64,000 nt of DNA from Canna indica (taxonomy: Eukaryota > Streptophyta > Magnoliopsida > Zingiberales > Cannaceae): the NCBI GenBank assembly GCA_034359265.1, contig CP136895.1, positions 52,594,001 to 52,658,000 of the forward strand, given 5' to 3'. The position numbers were made by a program, and so were the translations under genes. Below, piece after piece: positions 11,766-22,417 of this stretch. Positions within the stretch are counted from its first letter, which is position 1, and the number at the start of each line of letters is the position of its first letter. The notes beneath the pieces were generated by a model. That model searched no databases and was not told the DNA's origin. It saw only the letters and a list, made by a program, of their open reading frames with translations.

Positions 11766-13015
11766 TGTAATTGGCTCGAGGTTTTCGACCTTGGTCTTAA
11801 TCTCGGTTTTGATGATAACAAACATGGAACAAATGATTTCATGGAGAATTATTCTCAGTTCCATATCGGTTAGCACTCGATGTCCACGATCAGAAATATC
11901 AGAGAAATCGGAAAATCAGAAGGACATTGGTCGACGCGTTCGGATTTATCGCGAAAATTTCTAGAAGTTCAACGTGTGCACCGAAGATGCCTTGGACGAG
12001 TCTAGAGAACATGTAAAATACGTTGAAAGCTTTCCAAGTTGACACACGCTGAAGACCAAAACCCGAAAATGAATAACGCAAAGAAAAATCAACAAAAAAC
12101 TTGATTTCCCAAGTTCGGTCGCACATCGATCGACCGAACTGTGCCTGAAACTCATAGAAGGCTTCAGTCCCTCGGCAGTCGCTCAGTCGGTTGACCAACG
12201 ATCTACCACCAAGTGACTGGGCGTCGCCAACGAGCAGAAAAATGCCCGTTGACGAGCCTTGGGGTTTGAGGGGTTATAAATACCCATCCCAAAATCATTC
12301 CCTTGGTGTTGTTGATGCTTCTAAGCCTCAAAGAGTCATCTCTAGCATCTCCTAAGATCTTCCTTGATCAAATCCATAAAACCTAGCTCTTGATCCCTCA
12401 TCCTCAAGTGTTCTTCATTGGAGGGTTCCTCAAGCTTGCTAGGCTCAAGAAGAAGAGGTGTTCTTGTTGCGATAAGTCTGCTTTACTTTCTTCTTTTGAT
12501 TAAAGTATTTTTACTTTCTTTTGAATTGATTTCCTAGAGCTTGCAAGAAGACCTAGTGTTTGGTCTTGTGATTGAGTGAAATCCTTGGTATAGAAGGTAT
12601 AAAACCACTTGTGTAAACTAGGTTAGGAGTAGGTCTTAGGAATTGGGGTGGGAAAACTCACTCGGTGTGAAAATGGATACTTCTGGGTGTGGAAGTGCCT
12701 TCGAGGTGAGTGTAGGATCTTTCTGGTGTAAAGTCCTCAATTGTAAGCTACTCGTAATTTAGTAGATTTGGGTGTGAAATCCTAAGCGCGGTGCTTAGGT
12801 AGTGGAGTAGGCATTGGGGCCGAACCACAATAAATCACTGTGTTAGAATTGTTATTCTTGTTTGTGTTAATTGCTTTATTATTAATCGCTTCCGCATTTA
12901 GTTGTTAAATTGATAACTTCCTAAGTAGTTTAAGAAAAGATTAAAACCGGAATTAGGTAAAAATATTTAGTTAACACACTATTCACCCCCCCTGTAGTGT
13001 GCCATTTCACCAACA
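11766..13015 (+). repeat. Family A SIRE-type LTR, complete (A2)
   Basis: About 1.25 kb from TGTAATTGGCTCGAGG (the degenerate equivalent of TGTTGGCCTAAGG) to CCATTTCACCAACA. U3 contains the GATGATAACAAACATG start block and degenerate TCGACC palindromes at 12115-12200. TATAAATA at 12275-12282 is the likely promoter. The 3' part carries CTATTCACCCCCCCTGTAGTG, the pattern shared by all family A ends here. No primer site follows. Confidence 0.85.
12110..12282 (+). promoter_or_regulatory. LTR A2 promoter: degenerate GGTCGACC cluster and TATA box
   Basis: ATCGATCGACCGAA and TCAGTCGGTTGACC elements lie about 80 bp upstream of GGTTATAAATACCC. The array is the most degenerate of the six in the window. 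Confidence 0.55.
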
Positions 13016-13099
13016 CTAGGGATTAAGGATTTGAGCAAACTTGTTAAACATAGTATGTTATCATCAAAACAACTATTGAGAGAATAGAGTGCGGGGGTG

Positions 13100-13935
13100 A
13101 AACCCTCAGCCAACAGAAGATGTTAGCAATAAACTGGACGAGAAGTCTGAGACTAATTACGGGGTGGAGAAATGTAAGTCCAAGAAAACTCTGGCTTATT
13201 CGTTTATATAAGCATTTCCAAGAGTTGATTAACCACACTCGGGCACTTGGAATCCTAACACAGGGAAGATTAATGCCGATGAAATAGTGCGGAACTCATC
13301 AAATGTCTTTTTCAATTTAATCTAATGGGCTTATGTTAGTTGGATTTAGATTTATTTTTTGGGTGTAGAAAGGAGCATTAAAATGTTATTTCAAACCCTT
13401 TAAGTTCGGGGCACCACCACACTATGCTTTGATGGAATTGATATTTCAAAATCATTCTGCAACTGGCGGGATAGCCTGATCATCAACACAGCCCCCATTG
13501 AATTCAGATGAAGAATGTCTGTTAGAGAAAGAATATTTGGATCCAAATGTATGTGGGAAGGAGCCCTTAAATGTAGAGGAAGATGACGATGCTGATAATT
13601 TTGAGGAGGCAGATAGATGTCCATCTATTTCCTCACGCGGGAAGAAAAGAGGTAAATAGTCGGTGTGATCAATAGTAGAACAGGAGAATCAAAAGCTATA
13701 TGAACTTATGACTAATCACTATGCAGCCTGTCTTGTTCGAAGTGATGCACCTTTAGTGTGCACATCACCCGCGGATCCCTATAGCAAACCAAACTGTGTT
13801 GGTCGCATTTCTAATTTGCAAGGGCTACCCAACGAAGTTTTTTAATAAGACAATGACTTACATGGTTGAGCATGCAGATGCTCAATCACTTATTATGTCA
13901 TTGAATGATGAACAACTCAAGAAATAGTTATGCAG
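13100..13935 (+). pseudogene. PIF/Harbinger ORF1 (Myb/SANT-like) remnant
   Basis: Plus-strand frames with shifts and stops. They contain SGTWNPNTGKINADEIVRN (the end of a Myb/SANT-like trihelix domain), then LDPNVCGKEPLNVEEDDDAD, then SPADPYSKPNCVGRI and MTYMVEHADAQSLIMSLND. This matches the C-terminal half of the Myb/SANT-like protein encoded beside PIF/Harbinger transposases, where it binds DNA and aids nuclear entry of the transposase. The N-terminal trihelix is largely lost. It sits about 250 bp upstream of the transposase remnant in the same orientation, the expected arrangement. Confidence 0.65.
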
Positions 13936-14182
13936 TTTACATGGGTGAAGCTTTATAGTGGCGGTTAGACATTGAACTAGACTTTATTTTTTATGAACTT
14001 ATTAATTATGTGTGTAACAATACTCTTTTTTTTTCATGCTCTTTCATGATTTGGTTATGAGCTAAAAAATGTATTTTTAGTTTGTTTACTTTCATGCTTT
14101 GATTATATTTTTTAGTTTATTTACTATGCTTATTAATATGCATTAATCATTTTTTTAATTATTCTTAATTTGTTGTTGTAGA

Positions 14183-14692
14183 ATGAGTCATCAACCTCCA
14201 CATCCATCTTATAGTGATGAAGAGGATGAAATTTTCGATGACCTCATATTTTTAATCATGATGGATATATTGGATAAGTTGGACGAATTAGAAAACGCAC
14301 CACCAAGAATAGTAATGCGTACTTTAATTTTGAGAGGTGCAGACTATATACAGGAGTTAATACATAGTCCTGTGCAATGCTACGAGAACTTACATATGGA
14401 GCCAAGTCTATTCCTTAGATTATGCATTGACCTTAGGAGACTTGGCTTAAGGACCAAAATATATATGTAGAGGAAGTAGTTGCAATGTTTTTGTATACTA
14501 TTTGTCATAATGAACGAGTTTAAGTAGTTGCATAGTGATATCAACACTCAACTCAAACATGCCACAAATGGTTCAAGTTCACACTTGCAGTGGTTCTAAG
14601 GTTGGGGATAGGAATTATAAAACCCCGAGAACCTCGAACCGTTCAACCAGAAATTCAAGGGCATCCTAAGTGGTTCCCCTATTGTAAGGTAA
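14183..14692 (+). pseudogene. PIF/Harbinger transposase, N-terminal remnant
   Basis: An ATG at 14183 opens an acidic leader, then LRGADYIQELIHSPVQCYEN and FLRLCIDLRRLGL. In a second frame come VEEVVAMFLYTICHNERV, then FTLAVVLRLGIGIIKP and HPKWFPYCK, followed by a GT. Pfam-type HTH and pre-DDE segments of plant Harbinger transposases occur in this order. The catalytic exon (the CIGAIDGTH motif) was not found downstream, so the gene is truncated as well as frameshifted. Confidence 0.72.
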
Positions 14693-14699
14693 AATCCAT

Positions 14700-15840
14700 T
14701 GATTTCGGTTATCCTTTCAATCTGGTTTCAGTCTTGTTGGTTTCAGTCTGGTTATGATACTATGTTATTAATTTTTGTTTCCAACGTGGCCCTATATCAA
14801 GTTTACCTTTTGGGTTCGAAATTGGATGGCGATCTTCTATTATAGAAGATATGCAACCTTCAAATAACCCGACATTTCAAAAAAAAATCTCTTGGGTATT
14901 ATTGTTGAGCTGTGTGAATACAAGTTGGATTTGCAACCTTCAAATATGCAACCTTCAAATAACATTTTGGTGCACAAGCTGGATTTGTGTGTAGTTAAGT
15001 GTAGTTTTTGTAATAATGTATGGAGAAGCTGGATTTGATTAGTTAAGTGTAGTTTCTGTTATAATGTATGCACAAGCTGGATTTCATGAGTTAAGTGTAA
15101 TTAAATGTAGTTTATGTAATAATGTATCTTCCCTTTCGGGGTATTATGTTTATTTGAAGCTTGAGTTCGATTAATAATGAATGTGTTTATATAACTTCAA
15201 CTTTATATTATATCAATTATATTAACAAATTATATAAAAAGAATCGAGTGTTTATATAACTTCAGCTTTATATCAAGAAATTATTTACGTAATACATTTT
15301 TGCGCAAAGATAACTTCTCAACATTGGTACTAAACTAAGACAACTTCTCAATTCATGCAATGAAATTATTAACTTAGCTCTAATATAAAAGGAATTGAGC
15401 AACGAATTTTATCAATTATATCAACGAATTATATAAAAGGAATCGAGTTACCTAACTAAGCCATGAATTAATCAAATATTTACTTAGTTCCTACTTAAAC
15501 TAAGCATTGACAACTTATGCTAATACTTAGTTCATACTTTTTTTAATAACAAACCATTTAATACTTAGTTCATACTTAATTCATACTTAGTTCATACTTC
15601 ATAATTAGTTCATACTTTATTAATTACTTAGTTCGTAACAATTACAAATAGTTTAATAATATTCATAAATATTTTTATTAACTAATTAATATTATTTTCA
15701 AATATTTTTTAATTTTGAGTTATTTTCAAATTTTAAAAAAACTATAATAAAATATAATTTAATAATTTTTAATGATCTTTATTAACTAATTAAATAATAT
15801 TCATAATAATTTTTATTAACTAATTAACATCAATGTCTAT
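14700..15840. other. AT-rich interior of the Harbinger region
   Basis: No gene. Local repeats: GCACAAGCTGGATTT near 14970-15080 in three variants, TATATCAATTATATTAAC-type repeats near 15210-15430, and TTAGTTCATACTT repeated between 15520 and 15630. Confidence 0.5.
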
Positions 15841-15844
15841 ATTT

Positions 15845-15972
15845 TTTCAACTTTAAGTTAATGATTGCCAACTGTGAGTAGCAACATGTTGTATGTTGCC
15901 TAGAGATCTAAGGTTCGATCCCTAGTATGGTCACCTATTGTAACTTTATATCTTTGTTGAAAAAAAAAGTTT
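15845..15972 (+). mobile_element. SINE-like tRNA-derived segment
   Basis: A polymerase III B-box match (GGTTCGATCC) lies at 15912-15921. It is preceded by a weak A-box region near 15855-15890 and followed by a T-rich tail and an A run at about 15960-15968. Length and order fit a plant SINE. The A box is poor, so this is tentative. Confidence 0.4.
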
Positions 15973-16020
15973 GAGTTAATGATTTCCAATTAAAAAAAAC
16001 TATAATAAAACCATATAATA

Positions 16021-16277
16021 TAAATTCATAAATTGAAACTGAGACTATGTTTGACAAACTATGTTTAGTTTTTGTCCCGAAAACTATCATGGAAACCAAC
16101 ACAAAACAAACGAGTTTTCGTTGGTTTCGTTAATTTCGCGAAACATGAAAACTGGACATGTCAAACAAACACGTTTCGCCAAATAAAAAAAATGAAACCA
16201 AAAATCAGAAACTCGAAAATCGATTTCGATTTTCGTGAAACGAAACGTCGAAAAAAAAATCGCAAACAAATACGCCC
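16021..16277. mobile_element. Probable PIF/Harbinger right end
   Basis: An A/T-rich subterminal stretch has several inverted copies of AAACGAGTTTTCG and GTTTCG-type motifs. It ends CAAACAAATACGCCC followed by TTA. Harbinger ends commonly read GGGCGTGTTTGTTT next to a TTA/TAA duplication. The left partner was not located, so assignment rests on this end plus the transposase remnant at 14183. Confidence 0.45.
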
Positions 16278-16539
16278 TTAGGGTTTGGGTCTAGAATCTT
16301 TATTGTAATTCATTTTAGGCCTCAAAGTGTTTATCAAATTGTTCTAACCCATGTTGTATCAAATGTAACATGTTAAAGACACCAAAACCTTTAGTCTTTA
16401 AATATGTGTACATCCTATATTTTCAAAGACCAAAGTTCGAGTCATCGAACCTAGGAGGTGAAGATGCTACCAACTCTAGTGCCATTCTCGGATCGAGACA
16501 AGGTGTAGAAGAGATGGTGAAATCTCAAGCTATGGACCC
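16278..16539 (-). other. Family A element 5' untranslated remnant
   Basis: Lies just inside the primer binding site of the minus-strand LTR at 16554, so it should be the start of a family A internal region. No gag is recognised before the Harbinger end. Confidence 0.45.
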
Positions 16540-16551
16540 GCTCTGATACCA
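16540..16551 (-). other. Primer binding site (initiator Met-tRNA)
   Basis: GCTCTGATACCA on the plus strand is the complement of TGGTATCAGAGC. It is two bases from the LTR terminus at 16554. It fixes this LTR as the 5' LTR of a minus-strand element. Confidence 0.88.
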
Positions 16552-16553
16552 AT

Positions 16554-17470
16554 TGTTGGTGAAATGGCCTCACTAAAGGGGGGTGAATAGTGTGTTAACT
16601 AAATCTTATCATCTAAATTCGATTTTAAACGTTTCTTAGATTACTTAGGCAATTCACGATTGAATGACTAAATGCGGAAGCGATAAATGATAAAGCAATG
16701 AATACAAACAAGATATCAATGCTAACACATTGATTTATAGTGGTTTGGCCCCAATGCCTACTCCACTACCTGAGCACCCCGCTTAGGATTTCCAAACTAA
16801 ACTTTACTAGATTAATCTTGTTTCCCTTACAACAAGGACTTTGACCCGAAGAGTCTCACTCTCAACCTAAGGCACTTCCACACCCGAAAGTCTCCGCCTT
16901 CTTACCGAGAGCACTCTTCCACCTCAACCTAAGGGACAACACAACTAATCCTAGTAAACTAAGTTTACACCGGTGGAATTAAGCCTCAAACACAAAGGCA
17001 ACCACCCAATTTCAAGACCTAACAACTTAGGTCTTCACAAGCTCAAATCCAATAAAATAAACACGAAAGTATACATGTAATGGAGCAAAAATACAACAAC
17101 ACAAATACTTAGCTCCAACACAATGAATCCTAGCTCCTCTTGATGCCTTGATGATGAATCAAATCAAGCTTGAAGGCAAACTCAAGGAATGAGAGATCAA
17201 ACTAGGATTTCTCCAAGTAATGGCTCAATGAAAGCTTGGAAATGATCAAGGATGGCTCAATGAAGTGTAGGAGTGATCAAAAATGTCAAAGGAAGGCTGA
17301 GGCATAGGTATTTATAGAGCCATGAAGAAGGCTCGGGTGAATCACCGCTCAACGGCACAAAAACTAGCCATTTTCCGCCTTTCGATCGATTGTCGGTCGA
17401 TCGTTGGTCGACCGACCGAGCGCCCGTCAAGCGACCGAAGGCAATCTGTCGCTTTTGGGAAACTAACACT
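16554..17470 (-). mobile_element. Family A SIRE-type 5' LTR, minus (A3), truncated
   Basis: Starts TGTTGGTGAAATGGC and is followed by the C-rich block complementary to CTATTCACCCCCC. It then collinearly matches the reverse of the 24201-25854 LTR down to the TATA/palindrome region. TATTTATA lies at 17309-17316. The U3 start is missing; sequence near 17470-17545 passes into a gypsy LTR remnant. Confidence 0.8.
17309..17450 (-). promoter_or_regulatory. LTR A3 promoter: TATA box and GGTCGACC cluster
   Basis: TATAAATA (minus, 17316-17309) with an upstream array at about 17385-17450. The array includes CGGTCGATCG, GTTGGTCGACCGACCG and a single exact GGTCGACC. Confidence 0.6.
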
Positions 17471-17499
17471 AAGCATGTAAGTAGGAATCAAGACGACAT

Positions 17500-18369
17500 A
17501 ACATGAAACCTAGCGTATAGATCCAAACAGTCCTAAATTTTCCACCCCTTTCCATTGCTCGGCCGACTCAAGCAGGGTAACACCCTGCTCGGCCGAGCCC
17601 TCTAAGGAAGATGGACATGTTTGCGACAACAACACAAGCATCAATCCAAGATCGAAAATATATCGAACATAAAGCGATCCGTGAGTTGCAAGACGAGCGA
17701 GGAAATTGGGGAAAATTTTGGCATGACCTTTCCCCTTTTTCCTCCACTAGGCCAGCCCACAAAATGCAAAATAAATATGTTTTAAAACATAATATCACAG
17801 GTATACACATCGATTAAAGTTCTAACACGAGGAAACACGTCGATCGGTAAGAAACTCGCGAAAGAACCCCGATTTCAAAACTGCTAGGGTCGGCCACCTG
17901 CCTCCCTTCATAAACACACTAACCACTCACCTTGATCAGATACCAAGGTGACCTCGATGAAGACGAGCTCCGATTTCCTCAAGCGTCGACACGAACTCGA
18001 CGCCGACAAGATCCCTCTCGCTCCCCCTTCCTATTGGGCTACGTGTGGCTCTCCTATTGAGACGCACGACTGGCTTGGGTGAGGGGTTTTATTCCCCTCA
18101 TCCAATGACTCATTTACCCCCGATCACTTACTTACCTCCTCATCCGACTCCACCTAACCCGGATCGAGTCCCGACTCGATCCGCGACCTAAAACTCAAAC
18201 CAAACTTGAGTCAACCAATATGCTCATCCACTCAATCATCAACATTTAGTTATGATTTAAATTAATTTTACCTACTATTCGAGGCAATCACGTGACTCGA
18301 CTCGGCTAGCTCCCGACTCGATGGGCTGCACCATGAAAAAATTTATATTAGGAAACCTCGGGTATTACA
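17500..18369 (-). mobile_element. Ty3/gypsy LTR remnant, minus orientation
   Basis: Ends GGTATTACA at 18369, the complement of the gypsy LTR start TGTAATACC. It has the same phrase order as the gypsy C LTRs: a CACTCACCTTRATY block, ACGAACTCG/CGACTCGACTCGGCT, and TTTTATTCCCCTC near a promoter. The left limit is uncertain. It is more diverged than the two C LTRs and may represent another family. Confidence 0.6.
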
Positions 18370-18733
18370 CTCGTTCCGTTGTTTTCTCATCCCCTATTCC
18401 TCCCTCTTGGTGCTCGATTCTTGGTGGAATGGCCTGCTTCACCTTGGTGCATTTCGGGCTTGAGATTGCCTCTCCGTTGAGCCACAACGAGTCCTGGTGT
18501 TCGTTGCTCCTTTGTTGCGAGGCGCTTGGTGTGGACTTATGTTGAGGACGTGTGCGTGTGCGTCTTGAAACGAGGATAGGAGCAGCCATACCATCCACGG
18601 TATACGGTATATATCTTCTCCTTCTACTCGTCGATTGAATTCCTTAAAGATTGCTAAAGTAGATCACTGATTTCATGATAGTTTGAATTTTTTAAATTGC
18701 TTTTTCCCCTGCATTTTTTATTCATATCCCAAT
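18370..18733 (+). mobile_element. Family B LTR fragment, plus orientation
   Basis: Matches the reverse complement of 20040-20400: shared phrases include CTTGGTGGAATGGCC-like, GAGCCACAACGAG, GTTGCGAGGCGCTT and AAATTGCTTTTTCC. The orientation is opposite to copy 2 at 20034, so the two LTR ends face each other. Confidence 0.75.
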
Positions 18734-18735
18734 AG

Positions 18736-20020
18736 TTGGTAAACTTCCTTAGGGGTAAAATGGAACCCCACTTGTCCTACTCGACTCTCGTATGTAACAC
18801 GACAAATCCTAATAAGTCCATGGGTAGATAACTCTTTACCGATCAAATCACTATGTGACTTCCATAAGTTTTTGCCTCTAGGGCAACCAAGGCCTTGTGT
18901 GTGCACAACAAACCAAGGAGCCCTAGTTGAGTCGGACCCATCGTTCGTATGCTCTAGAGAGGAAACAACCACCCTTGAGTGTAGCTCAATAAGGTAAGTC
19001 ATGTTCAAGCCAATAGCAGAGACACAAAAGGGATATGTGCCATATGAGGTGCAATGTGTCTATTAACACAAAAGGCCTTGTGTGTGCACAACAAACCTAT
19101 TGTGACAATAGATACACTTGTCCCTCATAACAATGGAAGGCGTGATTGATATTCTTAATATCTTAGCCATTCAGACTCAATATTATTGGAGGGTTTCTTC
19201 ATGCAATTATAATTACCTAAGCTATCAACAATTGAAGCAAAAGCAATAAATAAAAGCATAAAGTAAATAAGGATGATTATGGATGTTCTAATGGTTCCAC
19301 CCGAGCCACCGGGCGAACCAAGGCCATCATCCTAGGGTTTTTAGGGAGCTCCGTCTCGCCAAGGTGCTGCCCAAAACCACCTTGTAGGTTGCCAGTTCCA
19401 TTAATGCCTTCCCGGAGTTCAAGTCGTCATCCACATGGTGTCGAACACCTCCTCTCCATGCGCGCACCAAAATAGGGCAGCAAGCTTACTCGTCGCAAAT
19501 CTGCCCCTAAACTTCTAATTTTACAAAATTAAAAGAAGAAAATCCCAAACATCACAAACAGGGGTACGCAGGCCCTATTTAAAAAACATAATGCTGAAAT
19601 TTCATAAATTTACAAGCAATCATCACGAACATGTTTTACACACGGTCACATGCACATTGGGCTCATCCATAATCATCATTTCATGCACATCATATATGAA
19701 AAAGAAAAGAAAAAACAAAATCTGAAATCGTGCAAATCTGATCACGTTTTCACCCAAAACAGTACAAACAACACATGCTCAATTTTTTGATTCTCGGGGC
19801 TGTTCAACTCTGAACCCATGAGATTTTTGAGTTTAAATTCTATCCAAAATCAATATGGACAGTAGGCTTCCACTGCAATTCATTGCATGAACCGTGGAGC
19901 CAAGAGAACAACTGAAAAAACCCCGCAAATCAAAACCGGGCAGCATGATGTTTAGGGAGATAACGGTTCGTAAACGTGACTAAAATGCGAAATAAAAATT
20001 TCAAAAATTTGCTAAAGGTG
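18736..20020 (-). other. Non-coding internal region next to the family B LTR
   Basis: No gag or pol motif on either strand; the 96-codon minus ORF at 19008-18718 has no recognised domain. A 25-bp phrase around AGGCCTTGTGTGTGCACAAC occurs at about 18888 and again at about 19072. A primer site closes the region on the right. A non-autonomous (LARD-like) retroelement interior is the simplest reading. Confidence 0.5.
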
Positions 20021-20032
20021 GCTTTGATACCA
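20021..20032 (-). other. Primer binding site of the family B element
   Basis: GCTTTGATACCA on the plus strand is the complement of TGGTATCAAAGC (initiator Met-tRNA type). One base separates it from the LTR terminus at 20034. Confidence 0.82.
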
Positions 20033-20033
20033 C

Positions 20034-22352
20034 TGTTGGCATGGGATTCGAAAACGCAGCAGAAATAGCAATTAAAAAAATTCAAACTATCCCAAAAATA
20101 GCGATCTACTTTAGCAATATTAAGGAATTCAACATCGGAGAAAAATGAGAAGATATACCTCAAACCATGGTTGGTATGGCTTATCCTATCCCCGTCTTGA
20201 GACGCACATGTGCACGTCCTCCAATGATAGTCCACACGAAGCACCTCGCAACAATACGGGCAGTGACACCGGGGCTCGTTGTGGCTCAACGGAGAAGCTT
20301 TCTCAATTCCGAAATCCACCAAGGCAAGGCCAACCCTTACACCAAGAACTAGGCACCAAAGAGGGAGGGAGAGAGGATGAGAAAACATCAGAACAAAAGA
20401 GAAGAGGTGAAGAAACCTCGCTGTCCTCTTGGATTCCTCCAAGAAGATGAAGATTGCGACACGCCCTTGAAGAGAAGACACGAGGATCAAGGAGGAGGAG
20501 GCCGGCCACCAAGGAGAAGAACTTAGGGTTCTTGGAACTCTTCCACACAAGAACCCTTCTCAAGATTCACAAACTTTCCTCTCTTGATCTATTCCTTTCT
20601 CTATTTTTTATCATCATGGTCCGGCCACCCTTCGAACCTTTTAAAGGGGGCGGCCACAAGATAGAATAAGGCCGGCCACTTGAGTTCAATTTTGAACTCA
20701 TCCCGGATTTCAAAAATCTGGGGATTGCCTCCTAGTTAATTTTCATATTTAATGATTTTATAATTTATTCAGAATAAATCAAAAAACTAATTAAATAGAA
20801 TATTAATTTATCTACATAAATTAAATGCTTATCAATAGGAATTATATGTATCTCCTAAAACCAATCACCTAAAGAATAGGGATGAGATAAATCAAACTCC
20901 TATTTATTGGTAGAATCATGATTTATCCAGATAAATCAATTATCTATTAATATATATGATTTATCTAAATAAATCAATTCCCTATTAATTATGATTTATC
21001 AATATAATTAAATTCCTAATTAATAGGTGTAGGCGAACGGGAAAAATCATTTTTTTCCCTCCATGTAGTTATGTTTAATTCTTAATTAAACATAATCCCC
21101 GTCTAATGGTTAATTAATTACTTAATTCACAATTAGGTTTAATCAACCCCAAAAATAATATCACGTGCCATACCCTACGAGTTTACGGTTACCCTACCAA
21201 ATATGACTACCCTACAAATTAGGGTTACCAAGTAACTCCTTCCTCGCGTATTCGATCTTCTAGGAAACACCTTTCCTATTATGTCCGTAAACGAGATCAG
21301 TGATCAAGTTGCAGCATGTCCATACTAGTAGACATATAGTGTCGCATTCGGACTCTATTTCATAAATCCTATTAGGAGATTAGCCTGTTGTGTGTGACCC
21401 ATTGGGCCTCATACTAAGCCAGTAGTGAGTTGTGCATAACGGAGAGTCGGATCTGACAGAATGATTTCTATTCGAATCTTACGAGCCTCCACTAAACCCC
21501 TTTAGTGTGGTCGTGAGAGACTCCACTCACAAGTCAAGATTGACATCTAACAACGTGTCATGATTACCCGGATAATGTGAGGTTCAATCTATAGGGATCG
21601 AACGCCCTTCGGTGATTAGTTACCTTGCAACTAAATCTCTCGGTTATAATGTCCCGAAGTCGGCTAGGGTATGTATTCCACCCGCCAAGATATCGTCTCA
21701 ATAATGAAACGTTAGAGACATCTTCCTGACTTTCATGTCAACTTTGGCTAGAGATTCCCGAGTCAACACTTGTAGGGACACATAGGGCATTATCTTCTCT
21801 CACTAGGATTAACTAATTCCATGTTGGTTGCTAACCTACCTCCATGAATGCTTTCCCATGCCTAGTAATACCTGGCACATGACGCTGAGGGCCACGTAGG
21901 GATAGAACCAGAGCAATGGGTTGTCACTCACAAGGTAACCATGACAACCTCAGGACCAAGGACTGCTTGCACCTACTTTCACCCGAGGAATATCCTATTG
22001 ACACTCATGTAAGGATTCCATTTTATGTTCCTCATGTAGGTTCGTTCAGCGAACTCATTCCCTAATGAGCACCTGCACTTGTACATTAATGATGACTCAT
22101 AGGTAACTGTGAGATCAGCTACCCCTTACCGTATAGGACATGTACCAAGAGCACTAGTCTATCCGGGATCACCGATGCCCTAATTGGTGATCCTACGACT
22201 AGGAACATTTAGAACATCTCATTATGGCCTCGGAATCATTTGCTTGGGTTCATGGGGTTCATCACAATCTTTATGAATAAAGATGTTGCATTTGATGAAA
22301 AAATTGCCTCATTAAGCTGATTACCCTTGAATAGTCCCTAAACACATCGACA
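20034..22352 (-). mobile_element. Family B LTR copy 2 (5' LTR of a minus-strand element)
   Basis: About 2.3 kb, TGTTGGCATGGG to CACATCGACA, uninterrupted. It is collinear with copy 1 (6606-11765): for example CTCACAAGGTAACCATGAC, ACCCGAGGAA and GGGTTCATGGGGTTCAT blocks. No coding sequence. In both copies the right edge is followed by TGTRATTGGCTY, so the true edge could lie up to 12 bases farther right. Confidence 0.78.
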
Positions 22353-22417
22353 TGTGATTGGCTTAAGAGCACTATTCCTTTCACCAGCATGTGTCATCAC
22401 CTTTGACTACTAATTAG

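Larger units (their letters stand above)
6366..13015 (+). mobile_element. Composite family A insertion flanked by CTAGG duplications
   Basis: A family A LTR start (TGTTGGCCTAAGG) at 6366 and a family A LTR end (CACCAACA) at 13015 bracket the block. It is flanked by CTAGG at 6361-6365 and CTAGG at 13016-13020, a perfect 5-bp target duplication for one insertion into the older LTR A0. Inside are 240 bp of LTR A, a whole family B LTR, and a complete LTR A. No primer site, gag or pol belonging to A remains, so rearrangement or recombination removed the body. Confidence 0.75.

Noticed and set aside
16530..16560. tRNA-like sequence GCTCTGATACCA (also near 20021 and 50987)
   Set aside because: These are retrotransposon primer binding sites, complementary to tRNA, not tRNA genes.
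18718..19008. 96-codon minus ORF as a conserved protein
   Set aside because: No domain recognised; it lies in the non-coding interior of the family B element.
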